64,000 nt of DNA from Marinobacterium iners (GTDB lineage: Bacteria > Pseudomonadota > Gammaproteobacteria > Pseudomonadales > Balneatricaceae). The notes under the pieces are model-generated. The model was not told the DNA's origin. It ran no database searches and saw only the letters and a list, made by a program, of their open reading frames with translations. The stretch is from assembly GCF_017310015.1 (NCBI RefSeq), contig NZ_CP022297.1:558001-622000 (forward strand), written 5' to 3'. Each line of letters starts with the position of its first letter. Position 1 is the first letter of the stretch. Position numbers and translations under genes: made by a program. Positions 17,500-26,627 of the stretch are shown here, in pieces.

Positions 17500-18021
17500 A
17501 TGGCAGATAAAGAAGAAGCGGCAGATGACGAACAGGGAGCCAAGGGTTCCAAAAAGAAGTTAATCATCATACTCGTGGCCGTGACGCTCCTGTTGTTGGG
17601 TGGGGGTGGTGCCGCTGCATTCTTCCTGCTGTCGGGCGATGGCGGCTCTGATGGTGAGGCTCAGCAGGTTGAGGCGGTCAAGCGAGAGGCGATCTATACC
17701 AAGGTCCGTACGCTGGAGGGCAAGCCATCCTTTGTGGTAACCCTGCAGTCGTCTGATGGCAAGCGGCACTACATGCAGGCCTTCATCGAGGCCAAAAGTC
17801 GGGACCCGGTTGTGGATGAGGCACTGAAGCTGCACATGCCGTTGATCGTGGCACGTCTCAATGCTCTGTTCGCTACCCAGGCATTTGAAGAGCTGCAGAC
17901 GCTGGAAGGCAAACAGGTACTGCGAACAGAAGCTACGGCGCTGGTACAGTCGATTATGCAGGAAAAAATCGGCCAGCCCGGGGTCGAAACGATCCTCTTT
18001 ACCAACTTTGTGATGCAGTAG
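17500..18021 (+). CDS. fliL: Flagellar basal body-associated protein FliL
   Basis: The 173-residue product has a charged N-terminus, one membrane helix at about residues 22-44 with a Gly/Ala-rich end, and a periplasmic domain with the family's stomatin-like pattern (TLEGKPSFVVTLQSSDGKRHYMQ and a final ETILFTNFVMQ). FliL surrounds and assists the stator. GGAGG precedes the ATG by about 6 bases, and the fliM start follows 8 bases after the stop codon. Confidence 0.94.
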   Translation: MADKEEAADDEQGAKGSKKKLIIILVAVTLLLLGGGGAAAFFLLSGDGGSDGEAQQVEAVKREAIYTKVRTLEGKPSFVVTLQSSDGKRHYMQAFIEAKSRDPVVDEALKLHMPLIVARLNALFATQAFEELQTLEGKQVLRTEATALVQSIMQEKIGQPGVETILFTNFVMQ

Positions 18022-18029
18022 GGTTATCC

Positions 18030-19013
18030 ATGTCGGTCAAGGACCTGCTTTCACAGGATGAAATAGATGCGCTGTTGCACGGTGTTGATGACGGTGATGT
18101 CGAGACCGAAGACAATGCCGATGAGGATGCTGATGGCATAAGGCCATATGATCTGGCCAGCCATGAGCGTATCGTGCGTGGGCGAATGCCAACGCTCGAA
18201 ATGATCAATGAGCGTTTTGCCCGCCACACCCGAATCAGTCTGTTTAATTTGTTGCGCCGCACTGCCGATGTGACCGTCGGTGGCATCCAGGTCATGAAGT
18301 ACGGCGACTATATCCACACCCTTTACGTCCCCACCAGCATGAGCCTGGTCAAGGTTCATCCATTACGGGGTACGGCGCTGTTCATCATGGATGCACGGTT
18401 GGTATTCAAGCTGGTGGACCAGTTCTTTGGAGGGGATGGACGGCATGCGAAGATCGAGGGGCGAGAGTTTACTCCCACCGAAACACGCATTGTTCACAAA
18501 ACTCTGCAGCAGCTGTTTCAGGATCTCAAGGATGCCTGGCGTTCAGTAGCCGAGCTGGAGTTTGAGCATATTGGTCATGAAGTGAATCCGGCCATGGCTA
18601 ACGCCATCAACCCGGCTGAGGTTGTGGTGGTGAGCTCGTTTCAGATCGACCTTGAAGGCGGTACCGGCGAGCTGCATATTACCATGCCCTATTCAATGCT
18701 GGAGCCGATCCGCGAGCAACTGGTATCGGGCGTGCAGGCCAATGAAGAGAAGGGTGATGAGCGCTGGCTGACAGCATTGCGGCGTGACATCATGATGGCC
18801 ACGCTGGAACTCGATCTGACCGTGGCCGAACGCGAGTTGACACTGCGTGATGTGATGCAGCTGGAAGCGGGCGATGTTATCCCGGTAGAAATGCCTGAAA
18901 ATCTTGAGCTGAGAGCCAACGGCATCCCCATGTTTGAGTGCCAGCTGGGGACCTCGCGTGGTAATCTGGCGGTTAAAATCAAGGACCCCATCAAGCGGCC
19001 GGGTAGTGAGTAA
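18030..19013 (+). CDS. fliM: Flagellar motor switch protein FliM
   Basis: The 327-residue product has the N-terminal CheY-binding peptide (LLSQDEIDALLHGV, residues 6-19), the CheC-like middle domain with LFNLLRRTADVTV, and the C-terminal SpoA domain that stacks with FliN. CheY-phosphate binding to the N-terminal peptide reverses rotation. It is followed by fliN, as usual. Confidence 0.97.
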   Translation: MSVKDLLSQDEIDALLHGVDDGDVETEDNADEDADGIRPYDLASHERIVRGRMPTLEMINERFARHTRISLFNLLRRTADVTVGGIQVMKYGDYIHTLYVPTSMSLVKVHPLRGTALFIMDARLVFKLVDQFFGGDGRHAKIEGREFTPTETRIVHKTLQQLFQDLKDAWRSVAELEFEHIGHEVNPAMANAINPAEVVVVSSFQIDLEGGTGELHITMPYSMLEPIREQLVSGVQANEEKGDERWLTALRRDIMMATLELDLTVAERELTLRDVMQLEAGDVIPVEMPENLELRANGIPMFECQLGTSRGNLAVKIKDPIKRPGSE

Positions 19014-19037
19014 ACCGGCCGGCGGAGAGTGACCAAG

Positions 19038-19487
19038 GTGAGTGACGAGAACAACGATCAGGATCAACAGGCGCTGGCGGACGAGTGGGCCGCAGCGCTG
19101 GAACAGCAGACCGGTGATGCCGGTGTGGATACAGATGCTCTGCTGGATGATGTTCAGGCGCAGTCCGGGGGCGGGGCTCAAGGTGTCGAACTCGATGAGC
19201 TGAAGGACGAATCCACGCCGATTGCGGATCCCAAGCTGGATGTGATTCTGGATATTCCGGTACACCTGACCATGGAGGTGGGCGGTACGGAGATCGCCAT
19301 TCGCAACCTTCTGCAGCTGAGTCAGGGATCGGTCATTGAACTCGACCGTGTGGCGGGAGAGCCGCTGGATGTGAAAGTAAATGGTACCCTCATCGCGCAC
19401 GGTGAGGTGGTCGTGGTGAATGACCGCTATGGTATTCGCCTGACCGACGTGATCAGTCCGCAGGAACGCATTCGGCGGCTTAAATGA
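19038..19487 (+). CDS. fliN: Flagellar motor switch protein FliN
   Basis: This 149-residue product has an acidic N-terminal extension of about 65 residues and the conserved SpoA domain (VILDIPVHLTMEVGGTEIAI to EVVVVNDRYGIRLTDVIS). GTG 19038 is preferred because GGAGAG lies 8 bases upstream; the alternative GTG 19029 is too close to that site. The N-terminal segment VDTDALLDDV loosely resembles the FliM CheY-binding peptide. Its stop codon overlaps the fliO start as ATGA. Confidence 0.95.
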   Translation: MSDENNDQDQQALADEWAAALEQQTGDAGVDTDALLDDVQAQSGGGAQGVELDELKDESTPIADPKLDVILDIPVHLTMEVGGTEIAIRNLLQLSQGSVIELDRVAGEPLDVKVNGTLIAHGEVVVVNDRYGIRLTDVISPQERIRRLK

Positions 19488-19909
19488 GGGCTTTGCTTGC
19501 TCTGATGCTGTTGCCGACACTGGCATCGGCTGCTGAAGAGACCGGCAAGGCCAGTGCACGTGTCGATCTGCCGGACCCGCTGTCGTTGGGTGCTATAGGC
19601 CAGCTGCTGCTCGGGTTGGCGCTGGTGGTTGGGCTTATCCTGGTGTTGGCCTGGCTGGTCCGTCGAGTGAATGGTGCGCCGGCGCAGGGCAGGGGGATGA
19701 AAGTGCTGGCAGCGCTGCCGCTGGGGCAACGCGAACGTGCCGTGTTGGTTCAGATCGGGCAGGAGCAGATGTTGCTTGGCGTGGCGCCAGGTCGTGTAAG
19801 CTTGCTGGCACGGTTTGATGAACCTGTGCTGGATTCGGCAGAGCTGCGAGGGGCAGCCTTTGCCGATCGTTTGCAGCAAGTACTGGGACGGGGGCAAAGC
19901 GGGTCATGA
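19484..19909 (+). CDS. fliO: Flagellar biosynthesis protein FliO
   Basis: The 141-residue product begins with a cleavable-looking hydrophobic signal. It then has one membrane helix at about residues 38-62 (LGLALVVGLILVLAWLV) and a cytoplasmic domain with MKVLAALPLGQRERAVLVQIG, the FliO hallmark. FliO assists assembly of the FliP ring. It is coupled to both neighbours by 4-base overlaps. Confidence 0.93.
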   Translation: MRALLALMLLPTLASAAEETGKASARVDLPDPLSLGAIGQLLLGLALVVGLILVLAWLVRRVNGAPAQGRGMKVLAALPLGQRERAVLVQIGQEQMLLGVAPGRVSLLARFDEPVLDSAELRGAAFADRLQQVLGRGQSGS

Positions 19910-20655
19910 AATGCAGGCTGCTTCCCATGCTGTTATTGCCGCTGTTGATGCTGCCCTCCATGGCTGCAGTAGCTGAAACCGGCATTCCGGCCGTGACGCT
20001 GGTTACCGGCGAGGATGGAACCAGCAACTACAGCGTCACCATCCAGATCCTGGCATTGATGACGCTGCTGACGTTCCTGCCGGCCATGTTGATGATGATG
20101 ACCTCATTTGCACGCATCATTATCGTATTTGCCATTCTGCGGCAGGCATTGGGTCTGCAACAGACACCTTCCAACCAGATCATCATCGGCCTGTCTCTAT
20201 TCCTGACGCTGTTCATCATGTCGCCGGTGCTGGAAGAGGTGAATGTCCGCGCTGTGCAGCCGTATATGGCTGAAGAGCTGGGGCCGATGGAGGCCTTTGA
20301 AGCGGCAGGTGTCCCCTTTCATGAGTTCATGTTGAACCAGACTCGCGAGAGCGATCTGCAGCTGTTCATGCGGATCTCGGAAACGCCTCCAGTGGAAACG
20401 GCAGAAGAAATCCCGTTTACTATACTGATACCGGCGTTCGTTACCAGTGAGCTGAAAACCGCCTTTCAGATCGGTTTCATGCTGTTCATACCCTTTCTGG
20501 TGATCGACCTGGTGGTCGCCAGTGTGCTGATGGCCATGGGTATGATGATGTTGTCTCCAATCATCATCTCTTTGCCATTCAAAATCATGTTGTTTGTATT
20601 GGTGGATGGTTGGGCCATGGTGATCGGTACGCTGGCCGCGAGTTTTGGTGTTTAG
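19906..20655 (+). CDS. fliP: Flagellar export gate protein FliP
   Basis: The 249-residue product has a signal peptide ending near residue 25 and four membrane helices. The family motifs MTSFARIIIVFAILRQALG and LSLFLTLFIMSPV are present, and the C-terminal part includes IPFLVIDLVVASVLMAMGM. It forms the core of the type III export gate with FliQ and FliR, which follow directly. Confidence 0.97.
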   Translation: MKCRLLPMLLLPLLMLPSMAAVAETGIPAVTLVTGEDGTSNYSVTIQILALMTLLTFLPAMLMMMTSFARIIIVFAILRQALGLQQTPSNQIIIGLSLFLTLFIMSPVLEEVNVRAVQPYMAEELGPMEAFEAAGVPFHEFMLNQTRESDLQLFMRISETPPVETAEEIPFTILIPAFVTSELKTAFQIGFMLFIPFLVIDLVVASVLMAMGMMMLSPIIISLPFKIMLFVLVDGWAMVIGTLAASFGV

Positions 20656-20664
20656 GGAGGTGTT

Positions 20665-20934
20665 ATGGATCCGGGCATGACGCTTGACCTGTTCGGTCGC
20701 GCACTCTGGCTGGTGGTCATCATCGTCGCCGTCATTGTTGGTCCGGCACTGGCGGTCGGTTTGATCATATCGGTGTTTCAGGCCGCAACCCAGATCAACG
20801 AACAGACGCTGAGTTTTTTGCCCCGCCTGATTGTAACGCTGCTGGCGGTGATGTGGGCAGGTCCCTGGATCGTTACCAATATATCGGATCTGTTTAATTA
20901 CCTGTTCATGAACATCCCCAGACTGATCTCCTAG
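20665..20934 (+). CDS. fliQ: Flagellar export gate protein FliQ
   Basis: At 89 residues with two membrane helices (about 14-38 and 52-76), this is a typical FliQ. It contains the VGLIISVFQAATQINEQTLSF segment shared by the family. GGGAGG lies 5 bases before the ATG, and the gene lies between fliP and fliR. Confidence 0.97.
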   Translation: MDPGMTLDLFGRALWLVVIIVAVIVGPALAVGLIISVFQAATQINEQTLSFLPRLIVTLLAVMWAGPWIVTNISDLFNYLFMNIPRLIS

Positions 20935-20937
20935 GCC

Positions 20938-21717
20938 ATGGAAATTACCCTGCTGCAGGTCGAGCAAATGGTCAGCAGTTTTCTTTGGCCTCTGTTCCGT
21001 GTTTCCTCCTTTTTCATGGCAATGCCGATCATCGGTACCCAGATGTTGCCGATGCGTTTGCGCCTTGGGCTGGCACTGGCGGTGACTGTTTTAATCGTGC
21101 CGGTGTTGCCCCCCATGCCTGAATTTGATGGCTTGTCGCTGCAGAACTGGATTGTGGTGGCTCAGCAGGTACTGATTGGTTCCTTGCTTGGCTTTTCAGC
21201 CAATATTCTGCTGCAGAGTTTTGTGGCTGGTGGCCAGATTATGGCAATGCAGATGGGGCTTGGCTTTGCCTCCATGACCGATCCGGCAAACGGTGTGAAT
21301 ACCGTTATCCTGTCCCAGATCTATCTGATGATGGTGATGATGCTGTTTCTGGGGATGAATGGCCATCTGGTGTTGATCGAAATTATGGTGGACAGTTTTG
21401 ACGTCATTCCGGTAGGGCTGGAGGGTGTCAGTAAAATGACGCTATGGGAAATTGCCCATTGGGGCGGGTGGCTGTTCATGGCTGCGCTCATGATGTCACT
21501 ACCGGCCGTGACAGCGTTGCTGGTGATCAACTTTGCCTTTGGCATCATGACCAAGGCGGCACCCCAGTTGAATATCTTTGCGATTGGCTTCCCTTTCACC
21601 ATGCTGATGGGGGTGTTCATTGTCTGGGTCAGCCTTTCCGGTTTTTTCAGTCACTATCAGACATTCTCGGCCGAAGCGCTGGAGAATGTCAGTCAGCTTT
21701 TAAAAGCAGGGCGCTGA
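20938..21717 (+). CDS. fliR: Flagellar export gate protein FliR
   Basis: The 259-residue membrane protein has six or seven hydrophobic segments. Family features include the N-terminal WPLFRVSSFFMAMPIIG, GGQIMAMQMGLGFASMTDP and GIMTKAAPQLNIFAIGFP. It starts 3 bases after fliQ and ends one base before flhB, so fliQRflhB translate as a unit. Confidence 0.97.
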   Translation: MEITLLQVEQMVSSFLWPLFRVSSFFMAMPIIGTQMLPMRLRLGLALAVTVLIVPVLPPMPEFDGLSLQNWIVVAQQVLIGSLLGFSANILLQSFVAGGQIMAMQMGLGFASMTDPANGVNTVILSQIYLMMVMMLFLGMNGHLVLIEIMVDSFDVIPVGLEGVSKMTLWEIAHWGGWLFMAALMMSLPAVTALLVINFAFGIMTKAAPQLNIFAIGFPFTMLMGVFIVWVSLSGFFSHYQTFSAEALENVSQLLKAGR

Positions 21718-21718
21718 G

Positions 21719-22864
21719 ATGGCTGAAGAGACGGGTCAGGAAAAGACAGAACAACCTACGGAGAAGCGCATCAAGGATGCGCGACAAAAAGGTGATATTC
21801 CACGCTCACGTGAACTTGCCTCCACCGCATTGCTGCTGGCATCGGCAGCTGCCGCTATTCTGTTTGGCGGTAATGTAGCCGCTACCATGATAAGCATCAT
21901 GCAGGAAAGTTTTACCCTCGATCGCCAAGATGTTTTTGATACAGCGCGCATGTTTACGCATCTGGGTGAGGCTCTGTATGAGGGCTTTTTCAGCCTGTGG
22001 GGGTTTTATCTGCTGACGTTGCTGGCGGCACTGCTGAGCCCGATCGCTCTGGGTGGCTGGAATTTCAGCGGTCAGGCGATTCAGCCCAAGGGCAGTCGCA
22101 TCAACCCGCTCAGCGGGCTCAAGCGGATGTTCTCGCTCAAAGCTCTGATTGAGTTGTTCAAGGCGCTGGCCAAGTTTCTATTGGTGGGGGCCTTTGCAAT
22201 CATGGTTCTGTGGCTGGATCGGCCTGACCTGTTTGCACTTGCGAGAGAGGCGGTGGAGCCGGCCATTGCCCATTCACTGCAGATTCTGGGTTGGTCCTTT
22301 CTGGTGATGAGTTTGTCGTTGATTATCATCTCGTTGATTGATGTGCCGTTTCAGCTCTACGACTACAACAAGAAGCTGAAAATGACGCTGCAGGAAGTCA
22401 AGGATGAGATGAAGAACACCGAGGGTAAGCCTGAGGTCAAGGGGCGTATCCGTCAACTCCAGCGTGAAATTTCACAACGCAAGATGATGTCCGAAGTGCC
22501 TGAGGCCGATGTGGTGATCACCAACCCGACTCACTATGCCGTCGCGCTGAAGTATGATCAGGGTGGCAGTGGGGCGCCACGTGTGGTTGCCAAGGGGGTG
22601 GACTTTGTTGCCCTCAAGATCCGCGAGATCGCACAGGAGCATGATGTGCCGCTTTTGTCGGCTCCTCCACTGGCACGTGCACTCTATCATGCCACTGAGA
22701 TTGGTGACGAGATTCCCGCCGGGCTCTACCAATCGGTTGCCCAGGTATTGGCTTATGTGTTTCAGCTCAAGCGCTATCGCAAACGGTTGGAGGAAGCGCC
22801 GGAGCCGTTGCGAGATGAAGATATCGATATTCCTGAAGAGTATCGCAAGGATCCGGATGAGTAG
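21719..22864 (+). CDS. flhB: Flagellar export switch protein FlhB
   Basis: The 381-residue product has four membrane helices in the first 210 residues and a cytoplasmic domain. The autocleavage motif Asn-Pro-Thr-His is at residues 269-272. FlhB cleaves itself between Asn and Pro, and together with FliK it switches export from hook to filament substrates. The N-terminus (TGQEKTEQPTEKRIKDARQKG) is the family signature. A paralogue of only its C-terminal domain lies at 36683-36961. Confidence 0.97.
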   Translation: MAEETGQEKTEQPTEKRIKDARQKGDIPRSRELASTALLLASAAAAILFGGNVAATMISIMQESFTLDRQDVFDTARMFTHLGEALYEGFFSLWGFYLLTLLAALLSPIALGGWNFSGQAIQPKGSRINPLSGLKRMFSLKALIELFKALAKFLLVGAFAIMVLWLDRPDLFALAREAVEPAIAHSLQILGWSFLVMSLSLIIISLIDVPFQLYDYNKKLKMTLQEVKDEMKNTEGKPEVKGRIRQLQREISQRKMMSEVPEADVVITNPTHYAVALKYDQGGSGAPRVVAKGVDFVALKIREIAQEHDVPLLSAPPLARALYHATEIGDEIPAGLYQSVAQVLAYVFQLKRYRKRLEEAPEPLRDEDIDIPEEYRKDPDE

Positions 22865-22869
22865 GTGGC

Positions 22870-22887
22870 TTGGCCTGTTTTTTGCAT
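22870..22887 (+). promoter_or_regulatory. Sigma-54 promoter candidate for flhA
   Basis: TTGGCCTGTTTTTTGCAT has GG at 22872-22873 and GC at 22884-22885 with exactly 10 bases between, and the half-sites TGGC and TTGCA match the consensus. Transcription would start near 22897, about 117 bases upstream of flhA. In Pseudomonas the flhA operon is sigma-54 and FleQ dependent, which supports the call. Confidence 0.62.
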
Positions 22888-23013
22888 TTAACCCCTCTTG
22901 AAGTACGTTAAGCGTCAGAAAAGCAGCGTTTTTTCTCGGTATGTGGCCGGATTGATTCGGATTGCAGTGTTGTTGCTTTGGTTTGATGTTTTTTTGACGC
23001 ATTCGGAGGAAGA

Positions 23014-25119
23014 GTGGAACGCCAAGTCGTCCTGAACAATATGCGAAGCCTGTCGCAGGGGAATCTGGGGATTCCGCTGCTGCTGCTTGTCGTGCTGGGC
23101 ATGGTGGCGTTGCCTGTTCCTCCGTTCATGCTCGATGTGTTCTTCACCTTCAATATTGCTCTATCGATCGTGGTGTTGCTGGTGGCGATCTACGCCCTGC
23201 GGCCACTTGATTTCGGTGTGTTTCCAACCATTCTGCTGGCTGCGACCCTGCTGCGATTGGCTCTCAATGTGGCGTCAACTCGGGTGGTTCTGCTGTACGG
23301 CCATGAGGGAGGGGATGCTGCCGGTAAGGTGATCGAGGCCTTCGGGGATGTGATGGTTGGCGGCAACTATGTCGTCGGTATCATCGTGTTCCTTATTCTT
23401 GTGATCATCAACTTTGTGGTTGTGACTAAGGGTGCTGGCCGTATTTCCGAAGTGAGTGCTCGCTTTACCCTTGACGCAATGCCCGGCAAGCAGATGGCCA
23501 TCGATGCCGATTTGAACGCGGGCCTGATTGGTCAGGAAGAGGCGCGTGATCGACGTCGAGAAGTAACGCAGGAAGCCGATTTCTACGGTGCCATGGATGG
23601 TGCCTCGAAGTTTGTGCGCGGGGATGCGGTGGCGGGTATCCTGATTTTGGTGATCAACCTGTTGGGTGGTCTGGGGATTGGCATGGTGCAGCACGGGCTG
23701 GATTTCAGTCTGGCCCTGCAATATTACTCCCTGCTGACCATCGGTGACGGGCTGGTTGCACAGATCCCGTCGCTGTTGCTGTCCACTGCGGCTGCGGTGA
23801 TGGTGACCCGTGCCAACTCCTCCGAAGCGATGGGGTCGCAGGTATTCCGTCAGATGTTCGCCTCACCACGTGCGTTGACTGTGGCAGCTGCCATACTCTT
23901 TATCATGGGTATTGTGCCCGGCATGCCGCACTTTGCTTTCCTGATGCTGGCGATGGCCGCAGCCGGTATTGCCTGGTGGATTCGGCGTCAGGAGCTGCAG
24001 AAGCTGGAACAGGCAAAGGCGGAAGAGGCCGAGGCACCAACAGACAGCAAACCAGCGGCGGAAGAACAGAAAGAGCTGGGCTGGGATGATGTGATGCCGG
24101 TGGACATGATCGGACTGGAAGTCGGCTACCGGCTGATTCCGATGGTGGACAAAATGCAGGGTGGGCAGTTGCTTGGGCGGATCAAGGGGGTGCGCAAGAA
24201 GCTGTCTCAGGATCTGGGCTTCCTGGTGCCGTCTGTGCATATTCGGGATAACCTGGACCTGTTGCCCGGCGCCTATCGCATTACATTGATGGGCGTTATA
24301 GCAGGTGAGGCGGAGATCTACCCCGACCGCGAACTGGCGATCAACCCGGGTCAGGTATTCGGAGAGCTGAAAGGGGTCAGCGTGCGTGACCCGGCGTTTG
24401 GTCTGGAGGCAGTCTGGATCGAAAAGAGCCATAAGGAGCACGCGCAAACACTGGGCTATACAGTAGTAGATGCAAGTACGGTGGTGGCGACCCATATCAA
24501 TCAGGTGTTGCAAACCCACGCCCATGAGTTGCTGGGGCATGAGGAGGTACAGCAACTGCTTGATCTGCTGAGTAAGGCTTCGCCCAAGCTGGTGGAAGAG
24601 TTGGTACCGAAGAAACTGTCGATCAGTGCGTTGCTGAAGGTGTTGCAGAACCTGCTGATGGAACAGGTGCCGTTGAAGGATTTCCGCTCCATCGCCGAGG
24701 CGCTGGCCGAGGCGGTCAACCGGACACAGGATCCGCTGGCGTTAACTGCGGCCGTGAGGGTGGCGCTGTCACGTCTGATTGTGCAAACGGTCAATGGCTC
24801 GGAACCGGAGCTCGCTGTTATTACGCTGGACCCGTCACTGGAACAGATGTTGCTCGGATCCATGCAGCAGGGGCAGGACGAAGGGATGGTACTGGAGCCC
24901 GGTATGGCCGAGCGGTTGCAGCGCTCGCTGGGCGAGACCGCTCAAAAGCAGGAGATGTCCGGCAAGCCGTCCATCCTGTTGGTGGCAGCCCCGATTCGGC
25001 CGCTGATGGCCAAATTTGTACGTTATGGAGAACATCAGATTCATGTACTCTCCTATCAGGAGATCCCGGAGAACAAGAAAGTCACGATTGTGGCCACTGT
25101 GGGTGGACAAAATGGCTAG
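23014..25119 (+). CDS. flhA: Flagellar export gate protein FlhA
   Basis: The 701-residue product has about eight membrane helices in the first 330 residues and a large cytoplasmic domain. The family signature RISEVSARFTLDAMPGKQMA, with the FHIPEP-type conserved loop, is present. GTG 23014 is chosen because the product then matches the usual FlhA N-terminus; GGAGGA lies only 3 bases upstream, so ATG 23041 remains a possible alternative. A gap of about 150 bases separates it from flhB and holds the sigma-54 candidate. Confidence 0.96.
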   Translation: MERQVVLNNMRSLSQGNLGIPLLLLVVLGMVALPVPPFMLDVFFTFNIALSIVVLLVAIYALRPLDFGVFPTILLAATLLRLALNVASTRVVLLYGHEGGDAAGKVIEAFGDVMVGGNYVVGIIVFLILVIINFVVVTKGAGRISEVSARFTLDAMPGKQMAIDADLNAGLIGQEEARDRRREVTQEADFYGAMDGASKFVRGDAVAGILILVINLLGGLGIGMVQHGLDFSLALQYYSLLTIGDGLVAQIPSLLLSTAAAVMVTRANSSEAMGSQVFRQMFASPRALTVAAAILFIMGIVPGMPHFAFLMLAMAAAGIAWWIRRQELQKLEQAKAEEAEAPTDSKPAAEEQKELGWDDVMPVDMIGLEVGYRLIPMVDKMQGGQLLGRIKGVRKKLSQDLGFLVPSVHIRDNLDLLPGAYRITLMGVIAGEAEIYPDRELAINPGQVFGELKGVSVRDPAFGLEAVWIEKSHKEHAQTLGYTVVDASTVVATHINQVLQTHAHELLGHEEVQQLLDLLSKASPKLVEELVPKKLSISALLKVLQNLLMEQVPLKDFRSIAEALAEAVNRTQDPLALTAAVRVALSRLIVQTVNGSEPELAVITLDPSLEQMLLGSMQQGQDEGMVLEPGMAERLQRSLGETAQKQEMSGKPSILLVAAPIRPLMAKFVRYGEHQIHVLSYQEIPENKKVTIVATVGGQNG

Positions 25120-25143
25120 GGTTTGGCGGCTGGCGGCCGATAA
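25117..25143 (+). promoter_or_regulatory. Sigma-28 (FliA) promoter candidate before flhF
   Basis: The -10 octamer GCCGATAA at 25136-25143 is a perfect match to the FliA consensus. TAGGGTTT at 25117-25124 matches the -35 octamer TAAAGTTT at 6 of 8 bases, and the spacer is exactly 11 bases. Transcription would start near 25150, only a few bases before the flhF ATG at 25153, so the message would be almost leaderless. That makes its function uncertain. Confidence 0.5.
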
Positions 25144-25152
25144 GGGACGGGT

Positions 25153-26616
25153 ATGAAGGTAAAACGCATATTTGCACCGGATATGCGCCAGGCAATGCGC
25201 CGGGTGCGTGACGAAATCGGCCCTGATGCCGTGATCATCTCCAACCACCGTGTAGCGGGTGGGGTCGAGGTTGTAGCCGCGCGTGAAGATGAATATGAGG
25301 CTGCTCAGGCAGAGCTCAAGCGCAGCCGCAGTCGTCGTCAGCCGCCCAATCGGGATGAGCAGATACGTATCCTTACCGGTGGGCACTCGCACCAATCGGA
25401 GCAGGCCAGTCGCAATGCGGCGCTTGAAGAGGAACTGAACCGTACCAGGGCTCGAATCGCAGAAGCCAGTCGACGCATCACCGAGCCTACGCCGGTAGCG
25501 GACCGCAGCGCAAATCGCCAGATCGATGACGAAGATGATGAAGATCTGCGCTCCATTCTTGAGTCGCTTCGTGCCCGCAACCGCCAGCGGGAAGTACCCT
25601 CTCCGCCTTCCCGTCAGGTTGAAACGCCCCGTCCCACGTCACGACCTGTTGAGAGTGATACCTTGCCTGCGGATGACGATGCGTTGCTGAGTATGCAGCA
25701 GGAAATTCAAGAGCTGCGTAATATGCTGCAGCAGCAGGTGGCGCGTCCCGAACCGGCTGCGCCTGTGTTTGCCACGCCTGCCGCAGACTCAGTGCAGGAA
25801 AGATCAGCTGTACACGCCCGCCTGGAGCAGCTGGGCCTCGGTTCACAGTTGGTACAGCAGCTGATGAGCGGTGTGGAGCCTGAGCTTGCCGCTGACAAGG
25901 CCTGGCGCAATGCGCTCGCTCGCCTTTCGGATGCTTTGCCGGTGCTGGGTGAAGAGCTGGTGGAGCGTGGCGGCATGATCGCCTTTGTCGGCCCTACCGG
26001 TGTCGGCAAAACCACCACCATCGGCAAGCTGGCTGCTCGTCATGTGCTGCAGCACGGCAGCTCCAGTGTGGCACTGGTTACCACGGACTGTTTCCGCATC
26101 GCGGCTCATGAGCAGCTGAAAACCTTTGGCCGTATTCTGGATGTGCCTGTCCGCGTGGTGGATGAAAACCATAGCCTGGAAGAAGTGCTGCAAAGTCTTC
26201 GCAACAAGCGTCTGGTGCTGATTGATACCGCTGGCATGAGTGCATCCGACCCACAGGGTCTGGTGCAGATGCAGATGCTTTCCAGTGTCACTGTTCGCCT
26301 GAAAAAGTTGCTGGTGCTGTCCTGCTCCAGTCAGCGCCAGTTGATGCGCAGTGCGTTCGACAACTATCGAGAGCTGGGTCTGAACGGTTGTGTGCTCAGC
26401 AAGACAGATGAGTCGGGCAGCCTGGGTGAGGCGCTTACGCTGGCAATCGAAAAGCAGCTGCCGATCGCCTATGTGACTGATGGGCAGAAAATTCCGGATG
26501 ATATCGGTATCGCCAAGCGGCATGATCTGGTCAGCCGTGCCGTGGTGATTGCACAGAAATCGGGGGAGCATGATGCAGATCAAGCTTCCGGCAGTTCATT
26601 ATTCAGGGCGGGTTGA
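25153..26616 (+). CDS. flhF: Polar flagellum placement GTPase FlhF
   Basis: The 487-residue product is an SRP-type GTPase that fixes flagellum position at the pole. It has the N-terminal B domain (MKVKRIFAPDMRQAMRRV...), a long charged low-complexity linker, an N domain and a G domain with the P-loop GPTGVGKT at residues 280-287. It is followed by fleN, which limits flagellar number; the pair predicts a single polar flagellum. Its last codons overlap the fleN ribosome site region. Confidence 0.96.
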   Translation: MKVKRIFAPDMRQAMRRVRDEIGPDAVIISNHRVAGGVEVVAAREDEYEAAQAELKRSRSRRQPPNRDEQIRILTGGHSHQSEQASRNAALEEELNRTRARIAEASRRITEPTPVADRSANRQIDDEDDEDLRSILESLRARNRQREVPSPPSRQVETPRPTSRPVESDTLPADDDALLSMQQEIQELRNMLQQQVARPEPAAPVFATPAADSVQERSAVHARLEQLGLGSQLVQQLMSGVEPELAADKAWRNALARLSDALPVLGEELVERGGMIAFVGPTGVGKTTTIGKLAARHVLQHGSSSVALVTTDCFRIAAHEQLKTFGRILDVPVRVVDENHSLEEVLQSLRNKRLVLIDTAGMSASDPQGLVQMQMLSSVTVRLKKLLVLSCSSQRQLMRSAFDNYRELGLNGCVLSKTDESGSLGEALTLAIEKQLPIAYVTDGQKIPDDIGIAKRHDLVSRAVVIAQKSGEHDADQASGSSLFRAG

Positions 26617-26627
26617 GGAGTCATTTG

